Below are positions 1 through 8,645 of a stretch of DNA of 34,132 nt, piece after piece. The notes under the pieces were generated by a model. That model was not told the DNA's origin. It was given only the letters and a program-made list of their open reading frames with translations, and made no database searches. The first letter of the stretch is position 1. The number at the start of each line of letters is the position of its first letter. The DNA is taken from positions 1 through 34,132 of the IMG/VR virus record IMGVR_UViG_3300040962_000369. One strand, written 5' to 3'. A program made the position numbers and the translations under genes. The DNA is from a virus.

Positions 1-291
1 GCTACATCATTAGCAACTGAAGGAGGAATAGTCAATATAGCATCAACTGGATTTATGACAAATGTAAAAGGGACACTTAATGTGGATGAAGCAGTTACAT
101 TAGATGGCACATTAGGTGTAACTGGTGTTACAACATTAAGCAACACATTAGGTGTAACTGGTGCTACAACATTAAACAGTACATTAGATGTTACTGGTGC
201 TACAACATTAAGCAACACATTAGGTGTAACTGGTGCTACATCATTAGCAACTGAAGGAGGAGTAGTCAATATAGCATCAACTGGAGTTATG
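1..291 (+). repeat. 234-bp direct repeat within fibre gene
   Basis: The segment starting gctacatcattagcaactg at base 1 recurs at base 235, so the spacing is 234 bases (78 codons). It encodes ATSLATEGG-[IV]-VNIASTG followed by GTL-x-VTG repeats. More copies may lie upstream of the window. Confidence 0.85.
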
Positions 292-3200
292 ACAACTGTA
301 AAAGGCACACTTGATGTGGATGAAGCAGTTACATTAGATGGTACATTAGATGTTACTGGAGATACAACATTAAAGAGTGATGTAGTAATTGGGGAAGATG
401 AAAATAATTATTTACTTGTTAATAGTGAAACCAGATTCTTAAATGATGTAAATATTGGCGGTAGTTCTATTAAATTAAGGTCATCGGATGATACAGGGGA
501 GAATAATTTTATTGAAATCCAAGGAGAAAGATTACATAAAACACATGTTAAAAAAATAAGAGATTTACAAGATAATAAAATATCAAGTGATTTAACTATT
601 GGGGAAGACTCTACCGATTCATTAATTATAAATAGTGATGTATCATTTAATAATATTAAAATCCATGAAATACATCAAGTACCACCAGAAACAATAACTT
701 ATAATGTAACAGTAGATCAAGTAGGAGGAAATAATAAATATTTTATTGATGATGTTCAACAACCTACTCTTACGTTTTTAGTAGGTAATACATATATTTT
801 TAATTATCCAGGTGGACATCCATTTAAATTTAGTACAACATCTAATGGAACACACAATGGGGGATCAGCGCATACTAATGGTGTAACAGAAGATACTGTT
901 AATGATACTATAGAAATAATTATAGATGAAAACACACCAACACAATTATATTACTATTGCAGTTCACATGGTGATAATGGTGGTATGGGAGGTTCTATTA
1001 CAGTAAAGAATCAAATAATTGGCAAAGAACTTAAATTAGAATCAGGTTCTAATTTAAATCTTTTGGAAGGTTCTATACAACTTACAACAGCACAAGAACA
1101 AAGTATAGTATCAACCGAAAATGTAACAAATGCTGGAGGTGTTATGATAACCGGTAATCAAACAATAGCTGATTCTAAAACATTTTCAGATACTATTATT
1201 GGTAATTTAACTGGTGATGTAACAGGTAATACATCTGGTACACATACTGGTCCTGTAACGGGTAATGTAACTGGTAATTTAACTGGTGATGTAACAGGTA
1301 ATACATCTGGTACACATACTGGTCCTGTAACGGGTAATGTAACTGGTAATGTAACAGGTAATGTAACTGGTAATTTAACTGGTGATGTAACTGGTGATGT
1401 AACTGGTGATGTAACTGGTAATTTAACTGGTGATGTAACTGGTAATGTAACTGGTAATTTAACTGGTCCTGTAACGGGTAATGTAACTGGTAATGTAACA
1501 GGTAATGTAACTGGTAATTTAACTGGTGATGTAACTGGTAATGTAACTGGTAATGTAACTGGTAATTTAACTGGTGATGTAACTGGTGATGTAACTGGTG
1601 ATGTAACTGGTGATGTAACAGGTAATGTAACTGGTAATTTAATAGGTAATGTAACTGGTGAAGTAAGTGATATTAGTAATCATAGTATTAATGCTTTATC
1701 AGATGTAGATACTACTGGTAAAACAGACGGTCAAGCATTAGTATGGAATAATACTAATGGTAAATGGAAACCAGGTACAGTCGCAACAAGTGGTGGAGGT
1801 GGTTCTCAATTAGCTATAGAAGATGGAAATGGTCAGGAATTAACAAATGATGCTTCACTTATAAAATTTACAGGTTCTGGTGTAACTACAGCAGTTAATA
1901 ATACTAGTGAAATTACAGTAAACATTCCAGGTGGAGGTGGTGGTGGCGGTGGTGGTGGTAGTAGTGGTGCTACAAGTAATGGAGGCGAGTTATTAGATAT
2001 GAAAGAAATTACATCAGATAGTCAAAATATTATATTAAATGCCGGTATAAATTATACAGATTATGAATATTTTGAGTTAGCAATTGTAAATGTTAAAGGT
2101 ACAGAAAACGGTTATGTTGCATGGCAATTATATGATGATTCTAATGGAATAATTCAAACAAATACAAAATCTAAATTTGAGGTTGTTAGTTTAACAGATG
2201 ATACTCCAAATAATACTACAAACATTAGTCAATCTTTCCATATTTTAGGTTATAATACACAAGCAGAACAAAATATTAAAGCAGAAATTTATAATATTAA
2301 TAAAATCAATAAAAATAATTTCAGTTCATTTAGAAATGTTGGTGATCACTCTACATCAAATAATACTATTGCTCAAACAGGTAATACATCTTCTACTACA
2401 GTTGAGAATTATTCACAATATAATAAAATTGTAATAAATAATTATAGTGAATCTGGTACTAAAGGTAATATTCAGGGTACATTTATATTGTATGGTATAA
2501 AAAAAGATACTATATTAACTTCTGCAACTAATAATTTCTATTTAGGAGATGGTTCTGGTATGAAAGTTATAGAGAAACAAAAATTTGATAGTAATACAAA
2601 GAAAAATGAATGGATATTTAATATTGATAATCAAAATGATTATGATTATTTTAAACTAGTTGGTATTAATGTTAAATGTGATACACCAGGACAACTTTAC
2701 TGGAAAGGTATTCTACCGAGTACTGGTAATAATAATACACATTCTGAATTTAGTTACTTATTTTCTAATATTGGTTCTGGTGATACTGGAAGAGGATTTG
2801 GTGAGAATCCTGGTGATGGAAATGGAGGACACTTAATTTCTGATAATATTAATACTAATGGACCTATTAATTTTGAGGTAACAATATATGGTTTAAATAA
2901 AGAAGAACCAAAATATTCTACATTTAATACAAGTTGTAGAAATTCTACTGATTATGACCAAAATTCTTCATATTTCTTAACAGGTTCTACATTCCAATAT
3001 GCTACTTCTAATTCATCGGATGCTATTTGTAATGGTATTAAAATTTATAATAATGATACAGAAACTAATAGCAAATTTGAGGGTACAATAGTATTATATG
3101 GTTACAAATCTAATGATACTATGGTATCTGAAGTTACTATGGAAAATTTAGTTACTGATACAATAGATGTTAATAATACACTAAATGTAAAAGGTGATGC

Positions 3201-5724
3201 TGTAATTGGCGAAGATGCAAATGATTATTTAGTTGTTAACAGTGAAACCAGATTTTTAAATGATGTTAATATTGGCGGTAGTTCTATTAAATTAAGATCT
3301 ACGGATGATACAAATGCTAACAACTTTATAGAAATTATGGGTGAAAGATTACATAGTTCACATGTTAAAACAATTAGAAGTATAAATAATAATAAAATAG
3401 AAGGAGATTTAACTATTGGTGAAGATACCACAGATTCTTTTATAGTTAACAGTAATGCAGTTTTTACAGGAACACTAACTGCTAATGGAGGCTTAGTAGG
3501 AGGTGGAGGCGGTGGTGGAGGCGGTGGTGGTTCTTCTGGTATAAAAATATTAGCTAATGAAACTATAACAGAACCAACTGATGAAATAGATTTAACAATA
3601 AGTGATGATTTAGAATCTTATGAATTTTTTTCACTTGAAATTAGTAATTTAACTGCTGGTGAAAATGGATATATTATTTTCCAAACTTTTACTGAAACTG
3701 GTGATACTATTGATACAAATAATATTAATTCTAAATGGGAAACATCAAATATTACAGATAGCGATAGTAGTTTAATTACAAGTAAAACATTACAAAGTAA
3801 TCACTTATTAGGATTTTATACAAAAGGATTACAACATTTTGAGAGTAAAATTTATTCATTAAATAAAGCAAGTACAAAGATATTTAGTACATTTAAAACT
3901 ATTGGTATTCATACAAATTCTGGGAATGAAACATTCTCTCAAACAGGTAATACAACATCCAATGGAACAACTGATGTATGTAATAAAATTAAAATTAAGA
4001 ATTTAAAATTAGATGAATCTACTTTTGGTCAAATAACCGCAGGTACATTTATATTGTATGGTCATGCTAAGGTTGCTGCATCAAGTATAACAACAACTGA
4101 TTTACCAACTCCTACTACAAATAGTATAGGTAAAACATTACAAGTTAATTCATCTGGAAATGGTTATGTATTTAGTAATGGTGCTTCATTAGATGGTTCT
4201 ATTATATTAGGTTCTCAAACAGCTGCATCATCCTCATATATAGAATTAGACGCAGGGGCTTCATATAGCGATTATGAATATTTTACAATTATTGGAATAG
4301 ATATTGTGTGTAGTAATAATGGCTATATTGCATGGAAAGGTGTAAAAGTATCTGATGATAATGAATTATCTTCAACTACTAATAATAAATGGCAGGTTAC
4401 AAATTTAACAGATAGTGATGAAGAAGGTACATTTCATACTCAACAAAATTATCATGTATTAGGATATCATACAAAGGGTTCTCAAAATATTAAGGTTAAA
4501 ATATTTGGATTACATAATGGCGGTGGAACACAAAAAAAATACTCAATGTTTAAAAATATAGGAACCCATCAATATGGGGGAACAGAAACTAACTATCAAG
4601 AAGGCACTTCTTCACAAGATGACCAAACTAACTGTAAAAAGATAAGAATATATAATTATGATTTAACAGGAAGTGCTGGAACAATTACATCTGGTAAATT
4701 TATATTATATGGACATAGAGAAGCAGCAATAACAAATAGTACTATATTACCACTTCCTACATCGACAAATGCTGGACAAACTATGGTAGTAAATAATGAT
4801 GGTACAGGTTATGAGTTTGCAGAACATAATCCAAATGGAGTAACAACAAATTTTTCGAGTAGTAGTGATAATAATGCATTTAAAATCCCTTTAGTAGTAC
4901 ATAATGCTGGTAGTACTATTGATACCTTACATTATCCCAATTCAGATGAGTTTAGAGTGAACCCAAGTAATGGCAATGTAAGTATAGGTTCAGATACACC
5001 AACAGGTACACATAAATTATTTATTAATGGCAATACGAAATTAGGAGATACATCAAGTCATATAACTACAATTACAAAAGCAAATATTACAGATGCTACT
5101 ATTACAGATGCCACTATTACAGATGCCACTATTACAGATGCCACTGTTACAAATCTAACAGTAAGCGGTGGTTCAAGTGGTCAAATACTATCAAAATCAA
5201 GTAGTGGTAAATTAGAATATATTAATTCAGGAGGAGCAATATTACAAGTACAATCTACGCAATATGTAGACCAAACTTTTGTATATGATACATATGTTAG
5301 TAGTAGTGTTTATGAATATAAATTTGGCACACTTTTAGATGTTAGTATAACTCCAAGATTTAGTAATTCAAAAATAATAATTCATTGCTCTATGTTTGTT
5401 GAAGTAGTTCATACATGGGAAACAGTTGGATTAATTAAAAGAGATAATACATATTTACGTGGAACATTAACGGGTTCAAGAGTAACTGGTATTGCCGGTA
5501 CTATGATATCGTATCAAGACAATTATGATAGTACACCAGATGCAATTAATATGTTGTATGTTGATTTTCCAAATACTACTAATACTGTAACATATTCTCC
5601 AGTGTTACATAAATATAATGATACTTCTAATGCAGCATTCTTAAATAGATGTGAAGATGGAAATACTGGTGGTCATTTTGAACAAGGTACAAGTACAATA
5701 GTTGTATATGAAATTAGACAATAA
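1..5724 (+). CDS. Giant repeat-rich fibre/adhesin with cupredoxin-like domain (5' end outside window)
   Basis: Probable virion surface fibre. The frame is open from base 1, and the first Met in the window (base 55) lies inside a repeat, so the true start is upstream. Residues are counted from base 55. Order: beta-repeats (GTLxVTGATTL); an IGED-type 91-aa module; a cupredoxin-like domain at about 214-320 with His255, Cys302, His305 and Met311; an NVTG/NLTG/DVTG tract at about 383-535; poly-Gly linkers; and four copies of a roughly 150-aa domain ending in F-I/V-LYG, with a second IGED module between copies 2 and 3. An ITDAT repeat leads to a C-terminal beta domain starting ILQVQSTQY. That last domain matches the inner 'QTQ' domain of the next three fibres and resembles marine phage tail-fibre heads. 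Fibre function is inferred from architecture; the host target is unknown. Confidence 0.85.
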   Translation, partial: ATSLATEGGIVNIASTGFMTNVKGTLNVDEAVTLDGTLGVTGVTTLSNTLGVTGATTLNSTLDVTGATTLSNTLGVTGATSLATEGGVVNIASTGVMTTVKGTLDVDEAVTLDGTLDVTGDTTLKSDVVIGEDENNYLLVNSETRFLNDVNIGGSSIKLRSSDDTGENNFIEIQGERLHKTHVKKIRDLQDNKISSDLTIGEDSTDSLIINSDVSFNNIKIHEIHQVPPETITYNVTVDQVGGNNKYFIDDVQQPTLTFLVGNTYIFNYPGGHPFKFSTTSNGTHNGGSAHTNGVTEDTVNDTIEIIIDENTPTQLYYYCSSHGDNGGMGGSITVKNQIIGKELKLESGSNLNLLEGSIQLTTAQEQSIVSTENVTNAGGVMITGNQTIADSKTFSDTIIGNLTGDVTGNTSGTHTGPVTGNVTGNLTGDVTGNTSGTHTGPVTGNVTGNVTGNVTGNLTGDVTGDVTGDVTGNLTGDVTGNVTGNLTGPVTGNVTGNVTGNVTGNLTGDVTGNVTGNVTGNLTGDVTGDVTGDVTGDVTGNVTGNLIGNVTGEVSDISNHSINALSDVDTTGKTDGQALVWNNTNGKWKPGTVATSGGGGSQLAIEDGNGQELTNDASLIKFTGSGVTTAVNNTSEITVNIPGGGGGGGGGGSSGATSNGGELLDMKEITSDSQNIILNAGINYTDYEYFELAIVNVKGTENGYVAWQLYDDSNGIIQTNTKSKFEVVSLTDDTPNNTTNISQSFHILGYNTQAEQNIKAEIYNINKINKNNFSSFRNVGDHSTSNNTIAQTGNTSSTTVENYSQYNKIVINNYSESGTKGNIQGTFILYGIKKDTILTSATNNFYLGDGSGMKVIEKQKFDSNTKKNEWIFNIDNQNDYDYFKLVGINVKCDTPGQLYWKGILPSTGNNNTHSEFSYLFSNIGSGDTGRGFGENPGDGNGGHLISDNINTNGPINFEVTIYGLNKEEPKYSTFNTSCRNSTDYDQNSSYFLTGSTFQYATSNSSDAICNGIKIYNNDTETNSKFEGTIVLYGYKSNDTMVSEVTMENLVTDTIDVNNTLNVKGDAVIGEDANDYLVVNSETRFLNDVNIGGSSIKLRSTDDTNANNFIEIMGERLHSSHVKTIRSINNNKIEGDLTIGEDTTDSFIVNSNAVFTGTLTANGGLVGGGGGGGGGGGSSGIKILANETITEPTDEIDLTISDDLESYEFFSLEISNLTAGENGYIIFQTFTETGDTIDTNNINSKWETSNITDSDSSLITSKTLQSNHLLGFYTKGLQHFESKIYSLNKASTKIFSTFKTIGIHTNSGNETFSQTGNTTSNGTTDVCNKIKIKNLKLDESTFGQITAGTFILYGHAKVAASSITTTDLPTPTTNSIGKTLQVNSSGNGYVFSNGASLDGSIILGSQTAASSSYIELDAGASYSDYEYFTIIGIDIVCSNNGYIAWKGVKVSDDNELSSTTNNKWQVTNLTDSDEEGTFHTQQNYHVLGYHTKGSQNIKVKIFGLHNGGGTQKKYSMFKNIGTHQYGGTETNYQEGTSSQDDQTNCKKIRIYNYDLTGSAGTITSGKFILYGHREAAITNSTILPLPTSTNAGQTMVVNNDGTGYEFAEHNPNGVTTNFSSSSDNNAFKIPLVVHNAGSTIDTLHYPNSDEFRVNPSNGNVSIGSDTPTGTHKLFINGNTKLGDTSSHITTITKANITDATITDATITDATITDATVTNLTVSGGSSGQILSKSSSGKLEYINSGGAILQVQSTQYVDQTFVYDTYVSSSVYEYKFGTLLDVSITPRFSNSKIIIHCSMFVEVVHTWETVGLIKRDNTYLRGTLTGSRVTGIAGTMISYQDNYDSTPDAINMLYVDFPNTTNTVTYSPVLHKYNDTSNAAFLNRCEDGNTGGHFEQGTSTIVVYEIRQ
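379..651 (+). repeat. IGED module, copy 1 of 2 in the first fibre
   Basis: This 273-base, 91-codon segment pairs without gaps with bases 3196-3468. Both copies encode VIGED...VNSETRFLNDVNIGG...GERLH...DLTIGED. The IGED...D.L.INS signature also occurs in the N-terminal anchor of the block 3 fibres. Confidence 0.85.
694..1014 (+). other. Cupredoxin-like domain region in the fibre
   Basis: Residues about 214-320 read as a small beta-sandwich with a single upstream His in GGHPFKF (His255) and a C-terminal loop YYYCSSHGDNGGMGG (Cys302, His305, Met311). This is the ligand order of type-1 copper proteins such as plastocyanin. The His-to-Met spacing is one residue longer than in plastocyanin. Similar YYYC-x2-H...MGG segments are, as I recall, common in marine phage and bacterial surface proteins. 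Copper binding is inferred. Confidence 0.7.
1198..1662 (+). repeat. 12-bp tandem repeat tract encoding (N/D)(V/L)TG units
   Basis: This is a near-continuous array of ggtaatgtaact-like 12-mers with ggtgatgtaact variants and two copies of a longer NTSGTHTGPVTG unit. By eye it encodes 19 N-[VL]-T sequons plus 2 N-T-S sequons. Similar tracts occur in phage tail fibres and are thought to form extended beta structure. Confidence 0.9.
3196..3468 (+). repeat. IGED module, copy 2 of 2 in the first fibre
   Basis: This copy lies 2817 bases downstream of the one at 379-651, with the same length and no indels. Differences are mostly synonymous or conservative. Confidence 0.85.
5088..5150 (+). repeat. 15-bp tandem repeat encoding ITDAT units
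   Basis: About four copies of attacagatgcyact encode a pentapeptide repeat just before the C-terminal head domain of the first fibre. A short regular repeat in this place often acts as a stalk or registers a fibre trimer; that role is inferred. Confidence 0.8.
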
Positions 5725-5757
5725 ATAATTTAAAAATTAATATAATATTAATATAAA

Positions 5758-6126
5758 ATGTCTAAATTACTATGTAATGCCATAGAATTATTAAGTCCTA
5801 ATTCTTGTTTAAGTGGTGGTTTAACATATGAATCTGTTGTATGGAAAGAAAATGCTACTAATATACCTACAAAAGAGCAAGTAGAAAGTAAAATAGAAGA
5901 ATTAAGATTACTAATACCTATGAAAAAATTAAGACATGAAAGAAATATAAAATTATTAGAAACTGATAAATATTCTATTAATGATTGGCCACACGCATCC
6001 GAAGAAGTAAAGCAAGCTTGGGTTACTTATCGACAAGCACTTCGTGATTTACCATCAATTTCTACACCACAATTAGATGAAAATGGGAATTTAACAAATG
6101 TGACTTGGCCTACTCCACCTTCTTAA
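5758..6126 (+). CDS. Phage tail assembly chaperone-like protein closing fibre block 1
   Basis: This 122-aa protein starts 33 bases after the fibre stop. Residues 1-50 (AIELLSPN...VVWKEN...IPTKEQVESKI) resemble the XkdW-like N-terminal module of phage tail proteins. Residues 54-121 (MKKLRHERN, DWPH, YRQALRDLP at 91-99, TWPTPP) match the phage tail assembly chaperone C-terminal family (Phage_tail_APC type). In phages such small proteins sit beside tail-fibre genes and are thought to help fibre assembly. Position after a fibre supports a similar job here, which is inference. It ends two bases before the stop of the convergent oxygenase gene. Its last 43 residues are almost the same as those of the protein at 24906-25310. 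Confidence 0.8.
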   Translation: MSKLLCNAIELLSPNSCLSGGLTYESVVWKENATNIPTKEQVESKIEELRLLIPMKKLRHERNIKLLETDKYSINDWPHASEEVKQAWVTYRQALRDLPSISTPQLDENGNLTNVTWPTPPS

Positions 6127-6128
6127 AT

Positions 6129-6755
6129 TTATAATATTGTTGATATATTATAGGATATTGTAGTTCTGGAATTATATATTGGTAATACAAAATGATTTAA
6201 TAGAGATGAAAATATTATAACTGTTCCTTCTCCAATATCTTCTACTTTAGATGTATTAAATTTACAATCTTCATTAATATTTATAAATGGTAAAGGACCA
6301 TCCAGTTTAAAAACTGTATTATTTCTTTCTTCCGCACTATCTATTATATATATCACTGAATATGTCTGATAATATTTAGCATTATTATGATATATATATG
6401 ACCCTCTATGATTATGTGTTTCTTGAAATTGATTTAGTTTATAAGTGTTATACCAAGCATCATTTATTATAGATGCTTTATGGTCAATAGTAAATAAATT
6501 TTTTTTATTATGTTCATTAATCATATTCATTAATGGGTCCCATACAACATTTTTAGTAATAGTATCTTCATGTAAAAATTTATTTAATTCTTTTAGACGA
6601 AAACTAGTATTTACATCACATAGTGGGAAAGGATTATTAAACATAGTATTGTTTTCATTGTCTTTAATAACTGGTAAATATTTTTTCTTTATATCTTCAT
6701 GATTTTCAATTTTAGCCCAGTATACAAAATGATGAGGAAAATGAAAAAAAGACAT
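6129..6755 (-). CDS. 2OG-Fe(II) oxygenase, phage-type
   Basis: The 208-aa protein resembles the small 2-oxoglutarate/Fe(II) dioxygenases common in marine phages (2OG-FeII_Oxy_5-like). The family signature is W101-x-N103 followed by THNHRGS, giving His114 and His116, then EGTVIIFSSLLNHFV with His188, and Arg197 in RTTISYNI as the likely 2-oxoglutarate anchor. These enzymes hydroxylate proteins or small molecules; the substrate is unknown. It is the only minus-strand gene within the fibre locus, converging on the chaperone-like gene before it. A role in modifying fibre residues is possible but unproven. Confidence 0.75.
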   Translation of the reverse strand: MSFFHFPHHFVYWAKIENHEDIKKKYLPVIKDNENNTMFNNPFPLCDVNTSFRLKELNKFLHEDTITKNVVWDPLMNMINEHNKKNLFTIDHKASIINDAWYNTYKLNQFQETHNHRGSYIYHNNAKYYQTYSVIYIIDSAEERNNTVFKLDGPLPFININEDCKFNTSKVEDIGEGTVIIFSSLLNHFVLPIYNSRTTISYNISTIL

Positions 6756-6881
6756 AATATAAATAAATTATTTTAAATAAATTTTAAATAATTAAATTTA
6801 ATTAAATTTAATTAAATCTAAATAATAAATATTTTAACAAATTTAAAATTATATTAAATTATATAATTTTAAATTAAATAA

Positions 6882-8567
6882 ATGAATAAAAAAATACATA
6901 CAGTAAATTTAGATTCAAATAAAATAGTCTCTACATCTGATAGTGATATTATTATAAATAATGATTCAGATAGTATTTTTAATATTGGAGATTTTGAAAC
7001 TTCATTTAATAATATTGATATTAATGTAGATGGAGAAGTTAAAATTAATAATGTTAATAGAATTATACCTAATCCTATTACAAATAAACAAAAACAAAAT
7101 TTAATTAAAATTGATTCTACATTTAAAAATACTGAATTTATGAGTTTAGAAGGAAGTGTTATTCAAACACAATTTTTTAATTATCGTAATGTGTTTAGTT
7201 CTAATGGAAATGGATGGTATGAAACACCATTAGAAGTTTCAATTATTCCTATTAGACCAAACTCAAAAATATTACTAACTACTACGTTTCATTATAGTGT
7301 TCAACATGATGGTAGATGGTGGGGTGGTAGATTATATAGAAAAATTGGTAGTGAAAATTATTCTGAATTATTAGAAGCAAATAATATGAGTCATAATACT
7401 GTAAGAAGATGTTTTATATCTTCAAATTGGGGTATGGATAATGATGCTGAATATGATGAATATATAAAAAATGTAAATGCAAAATATATTGATGTTCCAA
7501 ACACAACTAAAAAAGTATCATATAAAATTTATATTAATTCTAGATTAGGGGATAGTACTAATTATTTATTCTATATAAATCGTGTTGCAACAAATTATGA
7601 TAGTGATTCACCAATTCCAGTAAGTTTTATGAAATTACAAGAAATTTATGTAGATGAAGATGTCAGTAATGCGATAGTTACAGAATATACAATTAGTAAT
7701 CAATCATATAAAGTATTTACATATTTAGAATCTGGAACATTTACTATTGAACAGGATACAGAAGTTGATTTTTTACTTGTAGGTGGTGGAGGTGGTGGAA
7801 GTGGAGGTGCCGGTGCAAGTAATGAAGGTGGAGGAGGAGGTGCAGGAGGTTTAATTTATCAAGAAGGTATTACATTTAAAGCAGGAACATATACTATTAC
7901 TGTGGGTGAAGGAGGTGTTGAAGCCTCAAATGGTGAAGATTCAATTATATCAAATATGGCATTAGCTTATGGAGGAGGTGGTGGCGGATTATCCAGAGAT
8001 GATAGTTTATATAATGATAATGGTAAATCTGGTGGTTCCGGTGGCGGTGCAAGACACCAAAATGGTTTAGGAGGTCAACCATTTGGAGGAATATTATATT
8101 ATAATAGAAATATTAAAGTAACTGAAAATAGTCCAGGAGGTCCAAATAATATTGGTATATTTGGTAATAGAGGTGGTAATTCTGGTAATAATGTTGGTAC
8201 AAAATCAGGTGGTGGAGGTGGAGCAGGAGAAAGAGGAGGAGATTCAGTTGAAGATGGCGCGGGAACACCAGCACCCAATCCCAACATTTCTGGTTATATT
8301 GTTGGTAAAGGTGGTGATGGTAAATCATATAGTATTCGTGATGGTATTACTGATATATATTATGCAGGAGGAGGTGGTGGTTCAAGGTCTAGCGTAGCAG
8401 TTGGAGGACTAGGAGGAGGAGGGGATGGTTCAGATAATTATAATTTTATTGGAGAATCTGGTGAAAATAATACTGGTGGTGGTGGTGGTGGTACATATAG
8501 TGGTGACCCTGAAGTTGGTTCCTCAAATGGAGGAAGTGGAGTTGTAATTATGAGATATAAAATATAG
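6882..8567 (+). CDS. Glycine-rich domain fibre, shortest of block 2
   Basis: The 561-aa protein has three parts. Residues 1-90 are an anchor with SNKIV near the N-terminus and a NIGD motif, shared with the other fibres. Residues about 94-256 are a beta domain opening VIQTQF, like the C-terminal head of the first fibre. Residues about 265-561 are one complete phage-type glycine-rich domain: KVFTYLESGTF, LLVGGGGGG, GGGGGAGGLIY, TYTITVGEGG, IGIFGNRGG, YSIRDG, YYAGGGGG and a final GSGVVIMRY. Such domains in phage adhesins pack as polyglycine-II helices carrying receptor-contact loops. The uninterrupted domain here serves as the reference for the enlarged versions in the next two genes. There is no signal peptide. 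A late surface adhesin is inferred. Confidence 0.85.
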   Translation: MNKKIHTVNLDSNKIVSTSDSDIIINNDSDSIFNIGDFETSFNNIDINVDGEVKINNVNRIIPNPITNKQKQNLIKIDSTFKNTEFMSLEGSVIQTQFFNYRNVFSSNGNGWYETPLEVSIIPIRPNSKILLTTTFHYSVQHDGRWWGGRLYRKIGSENYSELLEANNMSHNTVRRCFISSNWGMDNDAEYDEYIKNVNAKYIDVPNTTKKVSYKIYINSRLGDSTNYLFYINRVATNYDSDSPIPVSFMKLQEIYVDEDVSNAIVTEYTISNQSYKVFTYLESGTFTIEQDTEVDFLLVGGGGGGSGGAGASNEGGGGGAGGLIYQEGITFKAGTYTITVGEGGVEASNGEDSIISNMALAYGGGGGGLSRDDSLYNDNGKSGGSGGGARHQNGLGGQPFGGILYYNRNIKVTENSPGGPNNIGIFGNRGGNSGNNVGTKSGGGGGAGERGGDSVEDGAGTPAPNPNISGYIVGKGGDGKSYSIRDGITDIYYAGGGGGSRSSVAVGGLGGGGDGSDNYNFIGESGENNTGGGGGGTYSGDPEVGSSNGGSGVVIMRYKI

Positions 8568-8645
8568 TTTTATTTTTTTATTAAATTTAATATTGATTTA
8601 ACTATAAAATTAAAATAGTTATAATAAAATATATAATTTAATAAA

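Noticed and set aside
1-5724. Diversity-generating retroelement acting on the fibre repeats.
   Set aside because: No reverse transcriptase gene or template/variable repeat pair with adenine-biased changes is visible.
6817-6820. TCTA-type late promoter (as described in Cafeteria roenbergensis virus) upstream of fibre genes.
   Set aside because: TCTA occurs before only some fibre genes (for example 6817 and about 21612), at unequal distances, in DNA where it is expected by chance.
8099-8397. Open frames on both strands within the glycine-rich domains (and similar ones at 10225-10617, 12847-13068, 14191-14880).
   Set aside because: They are Pro-, Leu- or Val-rich shadows of GGN-repeat coding DNA with no gene-like features.
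7780-8567. Glycine-rich region as collagen-like or silk-like.
   Set aside because: There is no regular G-x-y triplet pattern, and the ordered landmarks (TYTITVG, FGN-GG, IRDG, YYAGGGGG, final IVIxRY) fit the phage-type glycine-rich domain.
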